This document shows positions 6,808 to 13,389 of a stretch of DNA of 26,912 nt, one piece after another. Under the pieces are notes generated by a model. That model worked only from the letters and a program-made list of their open reading frames with translations, was not told the origin of the DNA and ran no database searches. Location of the stretch: assembly GCA_937983085.1 (NCBI GenBank), contig CALJKZ010000390.1, positions 1 to 26,912 on the forward strand, given 5' to 3'. Both the position numbers and the translations under genes were made by a program. Numbering within the stretch: position 1 is the first letter of the stretch; the number at the start of each line of letters is the position of its first letter. Origin of the DNA: an uncultured Gemmatimonadales bacterium (GTDB lineage Bacteria; Gemmatimonadota; Gemmatimonadetes; Longimicrobiales; Gaopeijiaceae).

Positions 6808-8301
6808 ATGGCTGACCAGTCCGCCGTCAACCGCCCCAACTACACCTGTCCCGCCTACGACGCCATGGCGCCGCGCTGGACCTTCGTCCGCGACATGCGG
6901 ACCGGCACCGAGGCGATCCAGGACGACGGCAAGCGTACCCGCTACCTCCCCCGCTTCGAGGGCGAGCACCAGAACGACTACGAGGCGCGTGTCGGCATGA
7001 CGTTCGCCTACGACGCCGTGGCGCAGGCCGTGGGCGCGCTGGTGGGCCTCGTGTTCGCGAAGGACCCCGAGCTCGGGGGGGATGTCCCGCCCGCGCTGGC
7101 CGACCTCTGGGAGAACATCGACGGCGAGGGGCTCCACGGGGCCGTGTTCGCGCAGTACGTGCTCGACCACGCCCTGCAGGACGGGCACTGCGGCATCCTC
7201 GCGGAGAAGCCCCCGGTGGAGGCGGGCCTGAGCGCCAAGCAGGAGGCGGACCTCGGCGTCCGACCGTATCTCACGTTCTACCCCGCCGACCGCATCCTGT
7301 CGTGGCGCACGGACACGGTGCACGGGATGCCGGTCCTGACGCAGGTCGTCCTCCGGGAGGACCACGAGTTGCCGTCTGGCGCGTTCGGGGTCACGACCCG
7401 GACCCGGTATCGCGTGTTCCGGCTGGCGACCGACGCAGAGATGGCGGACGGCTCGACGGCCGTGCGGTACGAGACGTGGGAGGACCCAGAGTCGGACGCC
7501 CAGACGAAGGAGCCGATCAAGGTCGCGGAGGGGACGGTCGTCGGGCCGACCCGCATCCCGTTCAGCGTGGTCTACGGCGGCCAGCAGCAGGGGACGCTCC
7601 GCTCCACCCCGCCGCTCTTGGGGCTCGCCTACAGCAACCTCGACCACACGCAGACGAAGAGCGACCGCCGGTTCTCGATGCACAAGTGCGCGGTGCCGAC
7701 GGCGGTCTACAAGGGCCGGATCGCGGCGGGGACGCAGCCGACCGCGGACAAGGTCATCACCGGCCCGAGCTACGGGATCGACATCTCCACGGACGGGGAT
7801 GCGTTCTACATGGAGCCCCAGGGGACGAGCCTCGCCGAGCTCCGGCAGGAACTGCTCGACATCGAGAAGCGCATGGGCTCTCAGGGCCTGTCCCTGCTCA
7901 AGAAGGACCAGCGGGAGCAGACCGCGACGGAGGCCCGGATCGAGGAGGCGCAGAGCACGTCCCAGCTCGGTCGGGCGGCCCGGTCGCTGCAGGATGCGCT
8001 CGAGGCGTCCTTCGGGTTCCTGGCGGACTTCATGCGGCTCCAGCGCGGCAGCGGGGGATCGGTCAAGATTGCCCGCGACTTCTCCGCCGTGGGGATCTCG
8101 GAGGCCGACCTCCGCCTGGCGTCGGACATGGAAGAGCGGGGCCAGTTGACGCTCGACACCTTGCTCCGGATCTACAAGGCGGCGGGGAAGCTGCCGGACG
8201 ACCTGGAGCCGGAGGACGAGGCGGAGGCGGTGCGTCGGTTCCGGGCGGTGGAACCGATGGGCGGGGATGACGAGGGCGACGCCCTGCCGGAGGCGGCATG
8301 A
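6808..8301 (+). CDS. phage portal protein (DUF4055 type)
   Basis: 497 residues from ATG 6808, with AGGGGAA about 10 nt upstream. Residues about 20-80 (MAPRWTFVRDMRTGTEAIQD, then LPRFEGEHQNDYEARVGMTF) and the central LTFYPADRILSWRTD match the DUF4055 portal family. A helical region rich in Gln/Glu around 370-400 fits the portal crown/stem helices. Portals form the dodecameric DNA gate at one capsid vertex. It sits after terL and before a head morphogenesis gene, the standard order. Family assignment is from remembered motifs. Confidence 0.87.
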   Translation: MADQSAVNRPNYTCPAYDAMAPRWTFVRDMRTGTEAIQDDGKRTRYLPRFEGEHQNDYEARVGMTFAYDAVAQAVGALVGLVFAKDPELGGDVPPALADLWENIDGEGLHGAVFAQYVLDHALQDGHCGILAEKPPVEAGLSAKQEADLGVRPYLTFYPADRILSWRTDTVHGMPVLTQVVLREDHELPSGAFGVTTRTRYRVFRLATDAEMADGSTAVRYETWEDPESDAQTKEPIKVAEGTVVGPTRIPFSVVYGGQQQGTLRSTPPLLGLAYSNLDHTQTKSDRRFSMHKCAVPTAVYKGRIAAGTQPTADKVITGPSYGIDISTDGDAFYMEPQGTSLAELRQELLDIEKRMGSQGLSLLKKDQREQTATEARIEEAQSTSQLGRAARSLQDALEASFGFLADFMRLQRGSGGSVKIARDFSAVGISEADLRLASDMEERGQLTLDTLLRIYKAAGKLPDDLEPEDEAEAVRRFRAVEPMGGDDEGDALPEAA

Positions 8302-8501
8302 CGAATCGCATGGAGCGGCGGGGGTTCCTCGCGGCGTTGGCCGGGCTGGTGACGCTGCCCGCGTGGATGAAGCGGGCCAAGCCGCCGGCCACCGACGCTT
8401 ACGTGACCGCAGCGCAGGCGGACGTATTCCTCCGGGACCTGGAGCCAGACTTGGTGTGGCGCCACAGTTTCAAGGTCGTCAAGCGTCCGGAGTGGCTGTG
8501 A
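8298..8501 (+). CDS. small protein with twin-arginine-like leader
   Basis: 67 residues, ATG in an ATGA overlap with the portal gene. The N-terminus MERRGFLAALAGLVTLPAWM has an RRxFL pair followed by a hydrophobic core and helix-breaking Pro, resembling a Tat signal (consensus S/T-R-R-x-F-L-K). The remaining about 40 residues are acidic/aromatic (TAAQADVFLRDLEPDLVWRH) without recognised motifs. An exported protein inside a head-gene cluster is unusual; a short membrane anchor is an alternative. It is followed after 17 nt by the next GTG start. Confidence 0.55.
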   Translation: MTNRMERRGFLAALAGLVTLPAWMKRAKPPATDAYVTAAQADVFLRDLEPDLVWRHSFKVVKRPEWL

Positions 8502-8517
8502 CGGGGGCGCACGCGTA

Positions 8518-9429
8518 GTGCCAAGTATCCCGCTCTCCCGCCTCCAACTTGAGGCCCGCGCCCGCGACATGGAGATCCGGATTTCCCGCGACCTCCTCAC
8601 CGCCATGCTCCGCGTGCAGGCGCGGCTCCCCCTCTCCACCGTGGAACGCGCCCTCATCGCCGGCAACCTGGACCACGTGGTCCGGCTGGTCGGCCTCGAG
8701 CCCGTGGTCAACGCGCTGTACGAGACGCAATCCACCCTCGGCGCCCTGCGGCAGGATGCGTGGAACGCGGCGCTGGGCGGCCTCCCCGGGCGCGTGCTCC
8801 GCTCGCCGCTCGTGGAGGTGTCCTTCGGCGCGTTCGAGGGCCAGCGGCCCGACCTCGTGGACGCGCTCCGCCGGATGTCACTCTCCCGGGTGACGGCCAT
8901 GACGGACGAAACCCGGGGCGCGGTCCGGGACGCCCTGCAGCGGGCGATCCTGAACGGCACCCCGCCGCGGGAGGTCGCCCGGCAGATTCGGGACCTGGTG
9001 GGCCTCAACCGGCGGCAGGTCGCCGCGGTCCAGCGGTTCCGGGCGCGGCTGGAGCGTGAGGGGCGCGACCCCGCCCAGGTGAACCGCATGACGGCGCGGT
9101 ACGCGCGGCAGCAGTTGACGCTCCGGGCGGAGAGCATCGCGCGGACGGAGACGTTCCGGGTCCTGAACGAGGCGAAGCGGCTCCAGTGGGAGCGGCTCGT
9201 CCGGGAGGGCGTCATCCGGAGCGCGGACTGGCTCCGGGTCTGGGTCACGGCGAAGGACGAGCGGGTTTGCCCCATCTGCAGGCCACTCAACCGGGTGACA
9301 GCGGTGATCGGCGCCCCGTACCGGCACGCGGACGACGTGTTCGACGGCCCGCCAGCGCACCCGCGCTGCCGGTGCGTCGAGGTGCTGGAATTGTCGGCCC
9401 TGCACGCCCCGGCGGAGCGGGTCGCGTGA
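8518..9429 (+). CDS. minor head / head morphogenesis protein (SPP1 gp7 / Mu F-like)
   Basis: 303 residues from GTG 8518. The C-terminal signature SIARTETFRVLNEAKRLQWE, then WVTAKDERVCPICRPLNR, and HPRCRCVEV is diagnostic for the Phage_Mu_F/SPP1 gp7 family; its Cys/His set probably binds metal. The N-terminal about 180 residues are helical. Family members are a few copies per head, bind the portal, and can be co-ejected with DNA. The downstream zinc-ribbon gene is coupled by GTGA. High confidence for the family; the exact role in this phage is inferred. Confidence 0.9.
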   Translation: MPSIPLSRLQLEARARDMEIRISRDLLTAMLRVQARLPLSTVERALIAGNLDHVVRLVGLEPVVNALYETQSTLGALRQDAWNAALGGLPGRVLRSPLVEVSFGAFEGQRPDLVDALRRMSLSRVTAMTDETRGAVRDALQRAILNGTPPREVARQIRDLVGLNRRQVAAVQRFRARLEREGRDPAQVNRMTARYARQQLTLRAESIARTETFRVLNEAKRLQWERLVREGVIRSADWLRVWVTAKDERVCPICRPLNRVTAVIGAPYRHADDVFDGPPAHPRCRCVEVLELSALHAPAERVA

Positions 9430-9647
9430 CGTGGAAGCGGTTCGGCCCCGGGGAGGAGGTGCGGTGCCCGCAGATCAGCGGCCAGTGTCGGGCGCTCTTC
9501 GAGGTGGCGGGGCCGCGGACGATGGTACTCCTCCGGGTCCGCGGGACGACCGCGGAACCATCAGGGGCGACGTACACGAAGTGCCCGAAGTGCAAGACGC
9601 TGTACGAGAAGCTCCAGTACGCGCTGCCGCCCGAGGCGGCGGCGTAG
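9426..9647 (+). CDS. small zinc-ribbon protein (Com-like layout)
   Basis: 73 residues from GTG 9426 in a GTGA overlap. It has VRCPQISGQCRALFEVAG in the first half and TKCPKCKTLYEKLQ in the second, an arrangement like the small Mu Com family of zinc ribbons (Cys pair, LFE, KCPKCKT). Mu Com activates translation of a DNA-modification gene, but no mom-like gene is visible here, so function is not assigned. It is the last gene before the inserted transposon. The next phage gene in the original order would be the scaffold gene. Confidence 0.65.
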   Translation: MTWKRFGPGEEVRCPQISGQCRALFEVAGPRTMVLLRVRGTTAEPSGATYTKCPKCKTLYEKLQYALPPEAAA

Positions 9648-9741
9648 AAACTGGCGGGCCAGCGATTCGCCGCGCTGGTGGTGAAGCGGCCTGACCCCAC
9701 CGTACCGCACGAAACGGGGTCGCACACCCTCTGCGGCGGCG

Positions 9742-9750
9742 GTGTGACCC
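9742..9750 (+). repeat. left 9-bp target-site duplication
   Basis: GTGTGACCC directly abuts the left inverted repeat of the inserted element and is repeated exactly at 13352-13360, directly abutting the right end. Nine base pairs is a usual IS1-family duplication length. Confidence 0.85.
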
Positions 9751-9769
9751 GGTAGTGGGTCAGGATGAC
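9751..9769 (+). repeat. left terminal inverted repeat of the IS1-family element
   Basis: GGTAGTGGGTCAGGATGAC matches the right end in inverted orientation at 15 of 19 positions, including an uninterrupted TGGGTCAG core. With a 1-nt gap the similarity continues into TTGTGACAAT (9770-9779), which is also an operator-like motif. Confidence 0.8.
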
Positions 9770-10190
9770 TTGTGACAATGGGCGGTACCTCACCCCGGAA
9801 GGCAAGGCGGCCGTGCTCGCCGAATGGGGTGCGACCCTAGCGGCCCTGCATGGGCAGACCGGCCCCGGGGTTCCCGATCCCGCCATCGTCCCCTGGTGTA
9901 CCCGCCTAAACGCCATGGAGGGCGTGTGCACCCTTCAGAGCTGCGCCGGGCATGTCGAACGCGACGGGACGCGCACTGCGGGCCACCTGTGGCTCTGGCT
10001 GGACATGCGGCGGAGCCAGGAGTGGAACCGGCGGGCGCACGAACTGGCAGCAACCCCCGGTGTCGAGCGAGTGGCACGGTTGTACTCGCCTTGGGGGCAG
10101 GAGGTTCACGAGGTTTGGTTTGAGGGAGAGGAGCGGGGCCGCCTCACGTCATCCCTGGCTGCGATTACGTCGTTCGTTGCTCGGCTCTAG
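9765..10190 (+). CDS. SCAGH-motif hypothetical protein (transposon cargo)
   Basis: 141 residues if started at ATG 9765, which lies inside the left inverted repeat; an upstream in-frame TAG at 9753 excludes a phage-side start. A later GTG at about 9813 with GGAAGG upstream is an alternative. Features include IVPWCTRLNAMEGVCTLQSC followed by AGHV and then GHLWLWLDM. The TLQSCAGH block resembles the short Ser-Cys-x-Gly motif of nucleotide/RNA-modifying folds such as TYW3, but that link is weak and no function is assigned. It converges on the 53-residue gene with a 4-nt overlap. Expression may depend on phage transcription entering from the left. Confidence 0.6.
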   Translation: MTCDNGRYLTPEGKAAVLAEWGATLAALHGQTGPGVPDPAIVPWCTRLNAMEGVCTLQSCAGHVERDGTRTAGHLWLWLDMRRSQEWNRRAHELAATPGVERVARLYSPWGQEVHEVWFEGEERGRLTSSLAAITSFVARL

Positions 10191-10348
10191 TTCCGGCAGT
10201 TTCCGGCCTTCTCCTTGGCCTGGCACTCGTTGTCCAATTCGCCTGTCGTTGGTTTGGTGAACCGTGAATCATAGTTCGAGGTCGGCCAGTTCGAGCAGTT
10301 CTTACACCAGTGCCAAGTGTCACTGCCCTTCAAACGGCGATATTCCAT
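10187..10348 (-). CDS. 53-residue Cys/Trp-rich zinc-ribbon-like protein (transposon cargo)
   Basis: On the minus strand an ATG at 10346-10348, with AAGGAG 8 nt upstream (10357-10362 on +), opens a 53-codon frame ending TAG at 10187-10189. The product begins MEYRRLKGSDTWHWCKNCSN, then WPTS, and ends NECQAKEKAGNC. WCKNC and NEC...C are likely zinc ligands. Small proteins with this KGSDTWHWC...CSNWP pattern are widespread in bacteria and uncharacterised. In relatives I recall, the position before NEC is Cys, whereas here it is Asp (GELDNEC), so the metal site may be incomplete. The shortness explains why it is easily missed. Confidence 0.7.
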   Translation of the reverse strand: MEYRRLKGSDTWHWCKNCSNWPTSNYDSRFTKPTTGELDNECQAKEKAGNCRN

Positions 10349-10509
10349 CCTCCACACTCCTTACCCTGTGGTTTCAAGCCCAAGGGCGGCCCCGATGCGT
10401 AAGGTACGCCCCGTGACCGTTCCCGCTAGAGGCCCGAAGGGCGGTCCGGGTTCACCCGTTACCCGTTTGACGGGTTGCCCCCATCCCCAAACCCTCCGAC
10501 CTTTCAAGC
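10349..10509. promoter_or_regulatory. divergent intergenic region with hairpin, transposon cargo
   Basis: This 161-nt spacer separates the minus-strand 53-residue gene from the plus-strand KGG gene, so it should hold promoters for both, but no convincing -10/-35 pair was found. It contains a perfect 6-bp hairpin ACCCGT-TTG-ACGGGT at 10461-10475 and a short GCCC-GAA-GGGC hairpin about 30 nt upstream. Either could be operator or attenuator structure. Confidence 0.3.
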
Positions 10510-10764
10510 ATGAGTAAACGAGACAAGATCCGCGAGGACGCTAACGAGACGGCGTTCAGGGTGCTACAGGAGACCTTGGGCGAGCGAGAGCACACCAAGC
10601 CGCCCGAGGATCGGTCGGACGAGGAGAAGAACCCGGAGGCCGTGCGGCGAGGCAAGAAGGGTGGGGGAAAAGGCGGGGATGCTCGGGCACGCAAGCTATC
10701 CGAACAGGAGCGCGAGGAGGCCGCACAGCTTGCGGCCCTCGCGCGATGGAAAAAAGGGGGGTGA
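10510..10764 (+). CDS. small basic KGG-motif protein (transposon cargo)
   Basis: 84 residues from ATG 10510. The N-terminal half is charged and helical (KRDKIREDANETAFRVLQET). The C-terminal half, NPEAVRRGKKGGGKGGDARA followed by RKLSEQEREEAAQLAALARW, matches the common pattern of small KGG-type proteins (GGxKGGxARAxxLSxEER...AAxARW) of unknown function, often regarded as stress-related or nucleic-acid binding. It ends exactly where the convergent minus-strand gene ends. No clear Shine-Dalgarno is seen. Confidence 0.65.
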   Translation: MSKRDKIREDANETAFRVLQETLGEREHTKPPEDRSDEEKNPEAVRRGKKGGGKGGDARARKLSEQEREEAAQLAALARWKKGG

Positions 10765-11232
10765 CTACACGTCTGCTGGCGTGCTTCGGCGGATTTCGAC
10801 GTCCAGTGTGAGGTCGAGCTGCACAACGATGGGCTCTTGGTCGGGGTTCCGCCGGTTCCAGTGGTCTGCGTCACGGGCGATCTGGGTTAGATCACCGACG
10901 GTTTGCTCGCGGCGGAGATTCAAGGCTACAGTCACCGGCTCCCGGTCTGCCTCGTCAATGTCGAACCAGAGGTGTAGTTGAGCGCCGTCCCGCTCCACGA
11001 TGTACATGTGGTTTACGCGGTAGGGCTCTCCGGTGTCCGTGTCGGTCCGGGTCTCCTGGCGAAGCGCCGAGGCACACTGCTTGGCCAGCCGTTCCCGGGG
11101 GGTGATCGGTGCGGGCAGCGGCCACCCCTTCTCGACCATCCATTCAGTGAAAGCCTCAAGGTCGACCTCACGAATGCCGGTCTCGATCTTGTATTGCCGG
11201 TGCCACTTCTGGATTTCCTCGACCTTCGACAT
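10765..11232 (-). CDS. partner protein of the XRE-ImmA gene (transposon cargo)
   Basis: 155 residues, ATG on the minus strand, 13 nt downstream of the XRE-ImmA stop, so both are in one operon. Sequence blocks include KVEEIQKWHRQYKIETGIRE, then YRVNHMYIVERDGAQLHLWFDIDEA, a REQTVGDLTQIARDADHWN stretch, and an acidic beta tail. I recall an uncharacterised family of this shape that sits beside HTH-ImmA genes in many bacteria. No catalytic motif is visible. Being the second gene of an XRE-ImmA pair, it may be the effector (toxin) or the substrate controlled by the peptidase; this is inference from context. Confidence 0.72.
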   Translation of the reverse strand: MSKVEEIQKWHRQYKIETGIREVDLEAFTEWMVEKGWPLPAPITPRERLAKQCASALRQETRTDTDTGEPYRVNHMYIVERDGAQLHLWFDIDEADREPVTVALNLRREQTVGDLTQIARDADHWNRRNPDQEPIVVQLDLTLDVEIRRSTPADV

Positions 11233-11245
11233 GGTGTAGGGCCCT

Positions 11246-12400
11246 TCAGTTGTAGGTCAATGTGGTGGAGGCGACATCCCCCCAGCCATCGTGGACAACA
11301 TGCGGCAGGACGATGTTCCTCACCGGTACTAGATGGTCTCGGAATCTCTCGTAACGACCGGTGGCGTTCTGCAACTGTCCGGCAATCAAGCCGGGGTGCA
11401 CCTTCACGACACGGGAAAAGCCGATAATGTCTCGTCGTGTGAAGACCGGTGCTTTCCTAGCGATAAAAGCCTCCAGCATCTTGCCTGGAACACAGAAGTC
11501 GGCTGCGGCACGGTTGGCTGCCAGTTCTTCCTCCTCTACGCCCGGCCCAGTCCCCGCACGGTCGCGCTCTAGTTCCGCGTCCAGGGCGATGGATTGGCGT
11601 CCGTCGCCGCGTAGTACGTGCTCGCACTCATGGCGGAGAACGAACCAAAAGTTGTCGATCCGGTCGTAGCGGAGTGTCATCCCGATAACCGGAGAGCGGT
11701 CATCAAGCCAGAAGCACACCCCGTCGATCTTTGCTGCGCTTAGTGACTCAACGACGACGAACCGCACCCCTGCCTCCGCAAGTAGTCTCGGGACTCGCCC
11801 GACCGCTTCCGCGGAAACCAGAAGGTCCTTCATTTCCCGGACGGCCCGCTGAAGTGCAGATGTGGAGTACTTGGGCACGACCATCGCTCGAGCGATCTGC
11901 CGGACACGGTAGATCCATGCAAGCTGGGGGGCGGACACTTCTCCGCTGACCACAGTACGCTTTGCGGCGTGTGGCAGAACCTCAATCTCCCCTACGGAGG
12001 GGACCTCGAAGAACCTGGTAAGCTCAGACTCCACCCTTGTCACCTCGCGAACGTCTTTGAAATCGAGCCACCCCCGATTCCGCATCTCAACGACTGGGAG
12101 TTCACTCAAGAGGGTGGCGCGGTCCGCCCTGGTGGGGTCCGGTATCGCCGTGATCCTTGCCACGGCGAGGTCGTAGTTCCTCTGAAGGTTGAGGAACACC
12201 TCAGGTTGAACCCCAAATACCTCCCCGAGCACTAGAGCTGTCGGGGCATCAATGGGCTTCTCGTCGCGCGCCAGCCGACTGACGGTCGTGTCTGGGGTCT
12301 TGAGGACAACAGCCAGGAGGCTTTGGCTCCACTGCCGCTCGGCCAGAAGTGCTTGGAGGTACTGGCCGGGTGTGCGAAAGTCGGACGGATCGATGTTCAT
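11246..12400 (-). CDS. XRE-family HTH regulator fused to ImmA/IrrE-like metallopeptidase (transposon cargo)
   Basis: 384 residues, ATG at 12398-12400 on the minus strand. Residues about 10-75 form a HigA/VapI-like HTH (LLAERQWSQSLLAVVLKTPD, then TTVSRLARDEKPI). Residues about 190-310 form the peptidase: RHECEH gives the HExxH zinc site (H257, E258, H261), and EEEELAANRAAADFCVP supplies the downstream acidic ligand region typical of ImmA/IrrE. Such fusions control toxin-antitoxin modules, prophages and stress or defence genes by DNA binding and by cleaving a partner repressor. A perfect palindrome 15 nt upstream of the start suggests autoregulation. It is divergent from the transposase. Confidence 0.85.
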   Translation of the reverse strand: MNIDPSDFRTPGQYLQALLAERQWSQSLLAVVLKTPDTTVSRLARDEKPIDAPTALVLGEVFGVQPEVFLNLQRNYDLAVARITAIPDPTRADRATLLSELPVVEMRNRGWLDFKDVREVTRVESELTRFFEVPSVGEIEVLPHAAKRTVVSGEVSAPQLAWIYRVRQIARAMVVPKYSTSALQRAVREMKDLLVSAEAVGRVPRLLAEAGVRFVVVESLSAAKIDGVCFWLDDRSPVIGMTLRYDRIDNFWFVLRHECEHVLRGDGRQSIALDAELERDRAGTGPGVEEEELAANRAAADFCVPGKMLEAFIARKAPVFTRRDIIGFSRVVKVHPGLIAGQLQNATGRYERFRDHLVPVRNIVLPHVVHDGWGDVASTTLTYN

Positions 12401-12414
12401 TTGACCAAGGTAAT

Positions 12415-12431
12415 CGGATTGTCACAATCCG
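12415..12431. promoter_or_regulatory. perfect palindromic operator candidate between XRE-ImmA and transposase
   Basis: CGGATTGT-C-ACAATCCG is an uninterrupted 8+1+8 inverted repeat located 15-31 nt upstream of the XRE-ImmA start codon. Its core ATTGTCACAAT recurs with one mismatch at 12470-12480 and, shortened by one base, at 9770-9779. Dyad symmetry and position fit a binding site for the adjacent HTH protein. Confidence 0.6.
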
Positions 12432-12440
12432 CAAGAGTAC

Positions 12441-12468
12441 TTGAAATGCGTAGGCATTAGACTATATT
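12441..12468 (+). promoter_or_regulatory. sigma-70-type promoter for the transposase, possibly leaderless
   Basis: TTGAAA (12441-12446) and TATATT (12463-12468) each match the sigma-70 hexamers at 5 of 6 positions with a 16-bp spacer. The predicted transcription start is near 12475, only a few bases before the ATG at 12479, and no Shine-Dalgarno lies between, so the message would be nearly leaderless. It lies between the two operator-like sites. Confidence 0.5.
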
Positions 12469-12469
12469 G

Positions 12470-12480
12470 AATGTCACAAT
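12470..12480. promoter_or_regulatory. second operator-like site overlapping the transposase start
   Basis: AATGTCACAAT differs at one base from the palindrome core ATTGTCACAAT 52 bp upstream (about five helical turns). It covers the predicted transcription start and the first bases of the transposase ATG, a position where a bound repressor would block transposase expression. Confidence 0.4.
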
Positions 12481-13342
12481 GAACACGCTACCGTTGGCCC
12501 GTCGCGCTGCCATCCTCCGGTGTCTGGTCGAGGGGAACTCGATCCGGGCTACCTGCCGGATGACGGGTGCCGCCAAGGGGACTGTGCTCAAACTGCTGGT
12601 GGATGTTGGGGAGTTCTGCTCGGTCTACCAGCACCACGCCCTCCGCAACCTTCCTTGCACGCGGATCGAAGCGGACGAGATTTGGGCGTTCTGCGGGGCC
12701 AAGGCCCGGAACGCCTCCCGTGACGGCCAGGGCGACATCTGGACGTTCACGGCTCTTTGTTCGGATACCAAGCTCGCCGTGTCCTGGCTGGTGGGGGCCC
12801 GGAGTCTCGACAACGCCGTCGAGTTCATGCAGGACGTGGCGGCCCGGCTCGCCAACCGGGTCCAGCTCACCACGGACGGCCACCACATGTACTTAACCGC
12901 CGTGCGGGCCGCCTTCGGGTTCGCTCGGGTGGACTTCGCTCAGTTGGTGAAGAAGTACGGGGCGGTGGAGGAGGCCGGGCCAGCGCGTCGGTACAGCCCC
13001 ATGGTCTGCACCGGAGCCGAAAAGGTCCGGGTGATCGGGCGGCCCCAAGCCGAACTGGTCAGCACCTCCTATGTGGAGCGGGCCAATCTGACCATGCGGA
13101 TGCAGATGCGGCGGTTTACCCGGCTGACCAACGCCTTCAGCAAGAAGGCAGAGAACCATGCGGCGGCCGTCTCGCTCCACTTCATGCACTACAACTACTG
13201 CCGGCCCCATGCGACCCTGACCAAGCTGGCCGGTGGGGTCAAGACGACCCCCGCCATGGCCAACGGCCTCACGGACCGGATTTGGACGGTGGAGGACGTG
13301 CTGGCCCTGATGGACCCGGCGAGACTGTTACCGTCAGACTGA
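12479..13342 (+). CDS. IS1-family DDE transposase
   Basis: 287 residues from ATG 12479 (a TTG at 12467 is a less likely start). The N-terminal 45 residues form an HTH (AAILRCLVEGNSIRATCRMT followed by GAAKGTVLKLL). The catalytic domain has D66 in EADEIWAF, D133 in TTDGHHMY and E200 in SYVERANLTMR, followed by NYCRPHATL, all typical of the IS1 group. Unlike classical IS1 insAB, this is one uninterrupted frame without a frameshift, as in the longer IS1-like elements. The stop codon lies in the right inverted repeat. It appears intact and could mobilise the whole 3.6-kb unit. Confidence 0.92.
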   Translation: MNTLPLARRAAILRCLVEGNSIRATCRMTGAAKGTVLKLLVDVGEFCSVYQHHALRNLPCTRIEADEIWAFCGAKARNASRDGQGDIWTFTALCSDTKLAVSWLVGARSLDNAVEFMQDVAARLANRVQLTTDGHHMYLTAVRAAFGFARVDFAQLVKKYGAVEEAGPARRYSPMVCTGAEKVRVIGRPQAELVSTSYVERANLTMRMQMRRFTRLTNAFSKKAENHAAAVSLHFMHYNYCRPHATLTKLAGGVKTTPAMANGLTDRIWTVEDVLALMDPARLLPSD

Positions 13343-13351
13343 CCCAGTGCC
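13333..13351 (-). repeat. right terminal inverted repeat of the IS1-family element
   Basis: Read inward from 13351 the sequence is GGCACTGGGTCAGTCTGAC, matching the left end at 15 of 19 positions. It contains the last codons and stop of the transposase. Confidence 0.8.
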
Positions 13352-13360
13352 GTGTGACCC
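13352..13360 (+). repeat. right 9-bp target-site duplication
   Basis: GTGTGACCC is an exact copy of 9742-9750 and directly follows the right inverted repeat. Confidence 0.85.
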
Positions 13361-13389
13361 TTGCAAGGTAGGACCGCGCCCCGCAAATT

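Larger units (their letters stand above)
9751..13351 (+). mobile_element. IS1-family transposon carrying passenger genes (3601 bp)
   Basis: The element is bounded by imperfect terminal inverted repeats: left GGTAGTGGGTCAGGATGAC and right (read inward) GGCACTGGGTCAGTCTGAC, 15 of 19 identical. A perfect 9-bp direct repeat GTGTGACCC flanks it. The right quarter encodes an IS1-type DDE transposase whose stop codon lies inside the right repeat. The rest is about 2.7 kb of cargo in both orientations, visibly less G+C rich than the phage genes. No second left repeat is visible next to the transposase, so the cargo appears to be an integral part of the mobile unit. Removing it restores a single phage intergenic region between the zinc-ribbon and scaffold genes. 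Confidence 0.83.

Noticed and set aside
6714..6815. 33-codon frame starting in a GTGA overlap with terL
   Set aside because: It runs 8 nt into the portal gene, is Val-rich and has no motif. The start overlap alone is weak support, so it is left as non-coding spacer with uncertainty.
12400..12479. A minimal IS1 element ending just left of the transposase
   Set aside because: No copy of the GGGTCAG end sequence was found there, whereas the 9751 end has a matching repeat and an exact 9-bp duplication.
13361..13389. TTGCAA...CAAATT as a promoter upstream of the scaffold gene
   Set aside because: Spacing is 17 bp but the -10 matches only 3 of 6, which is too weak in this context.
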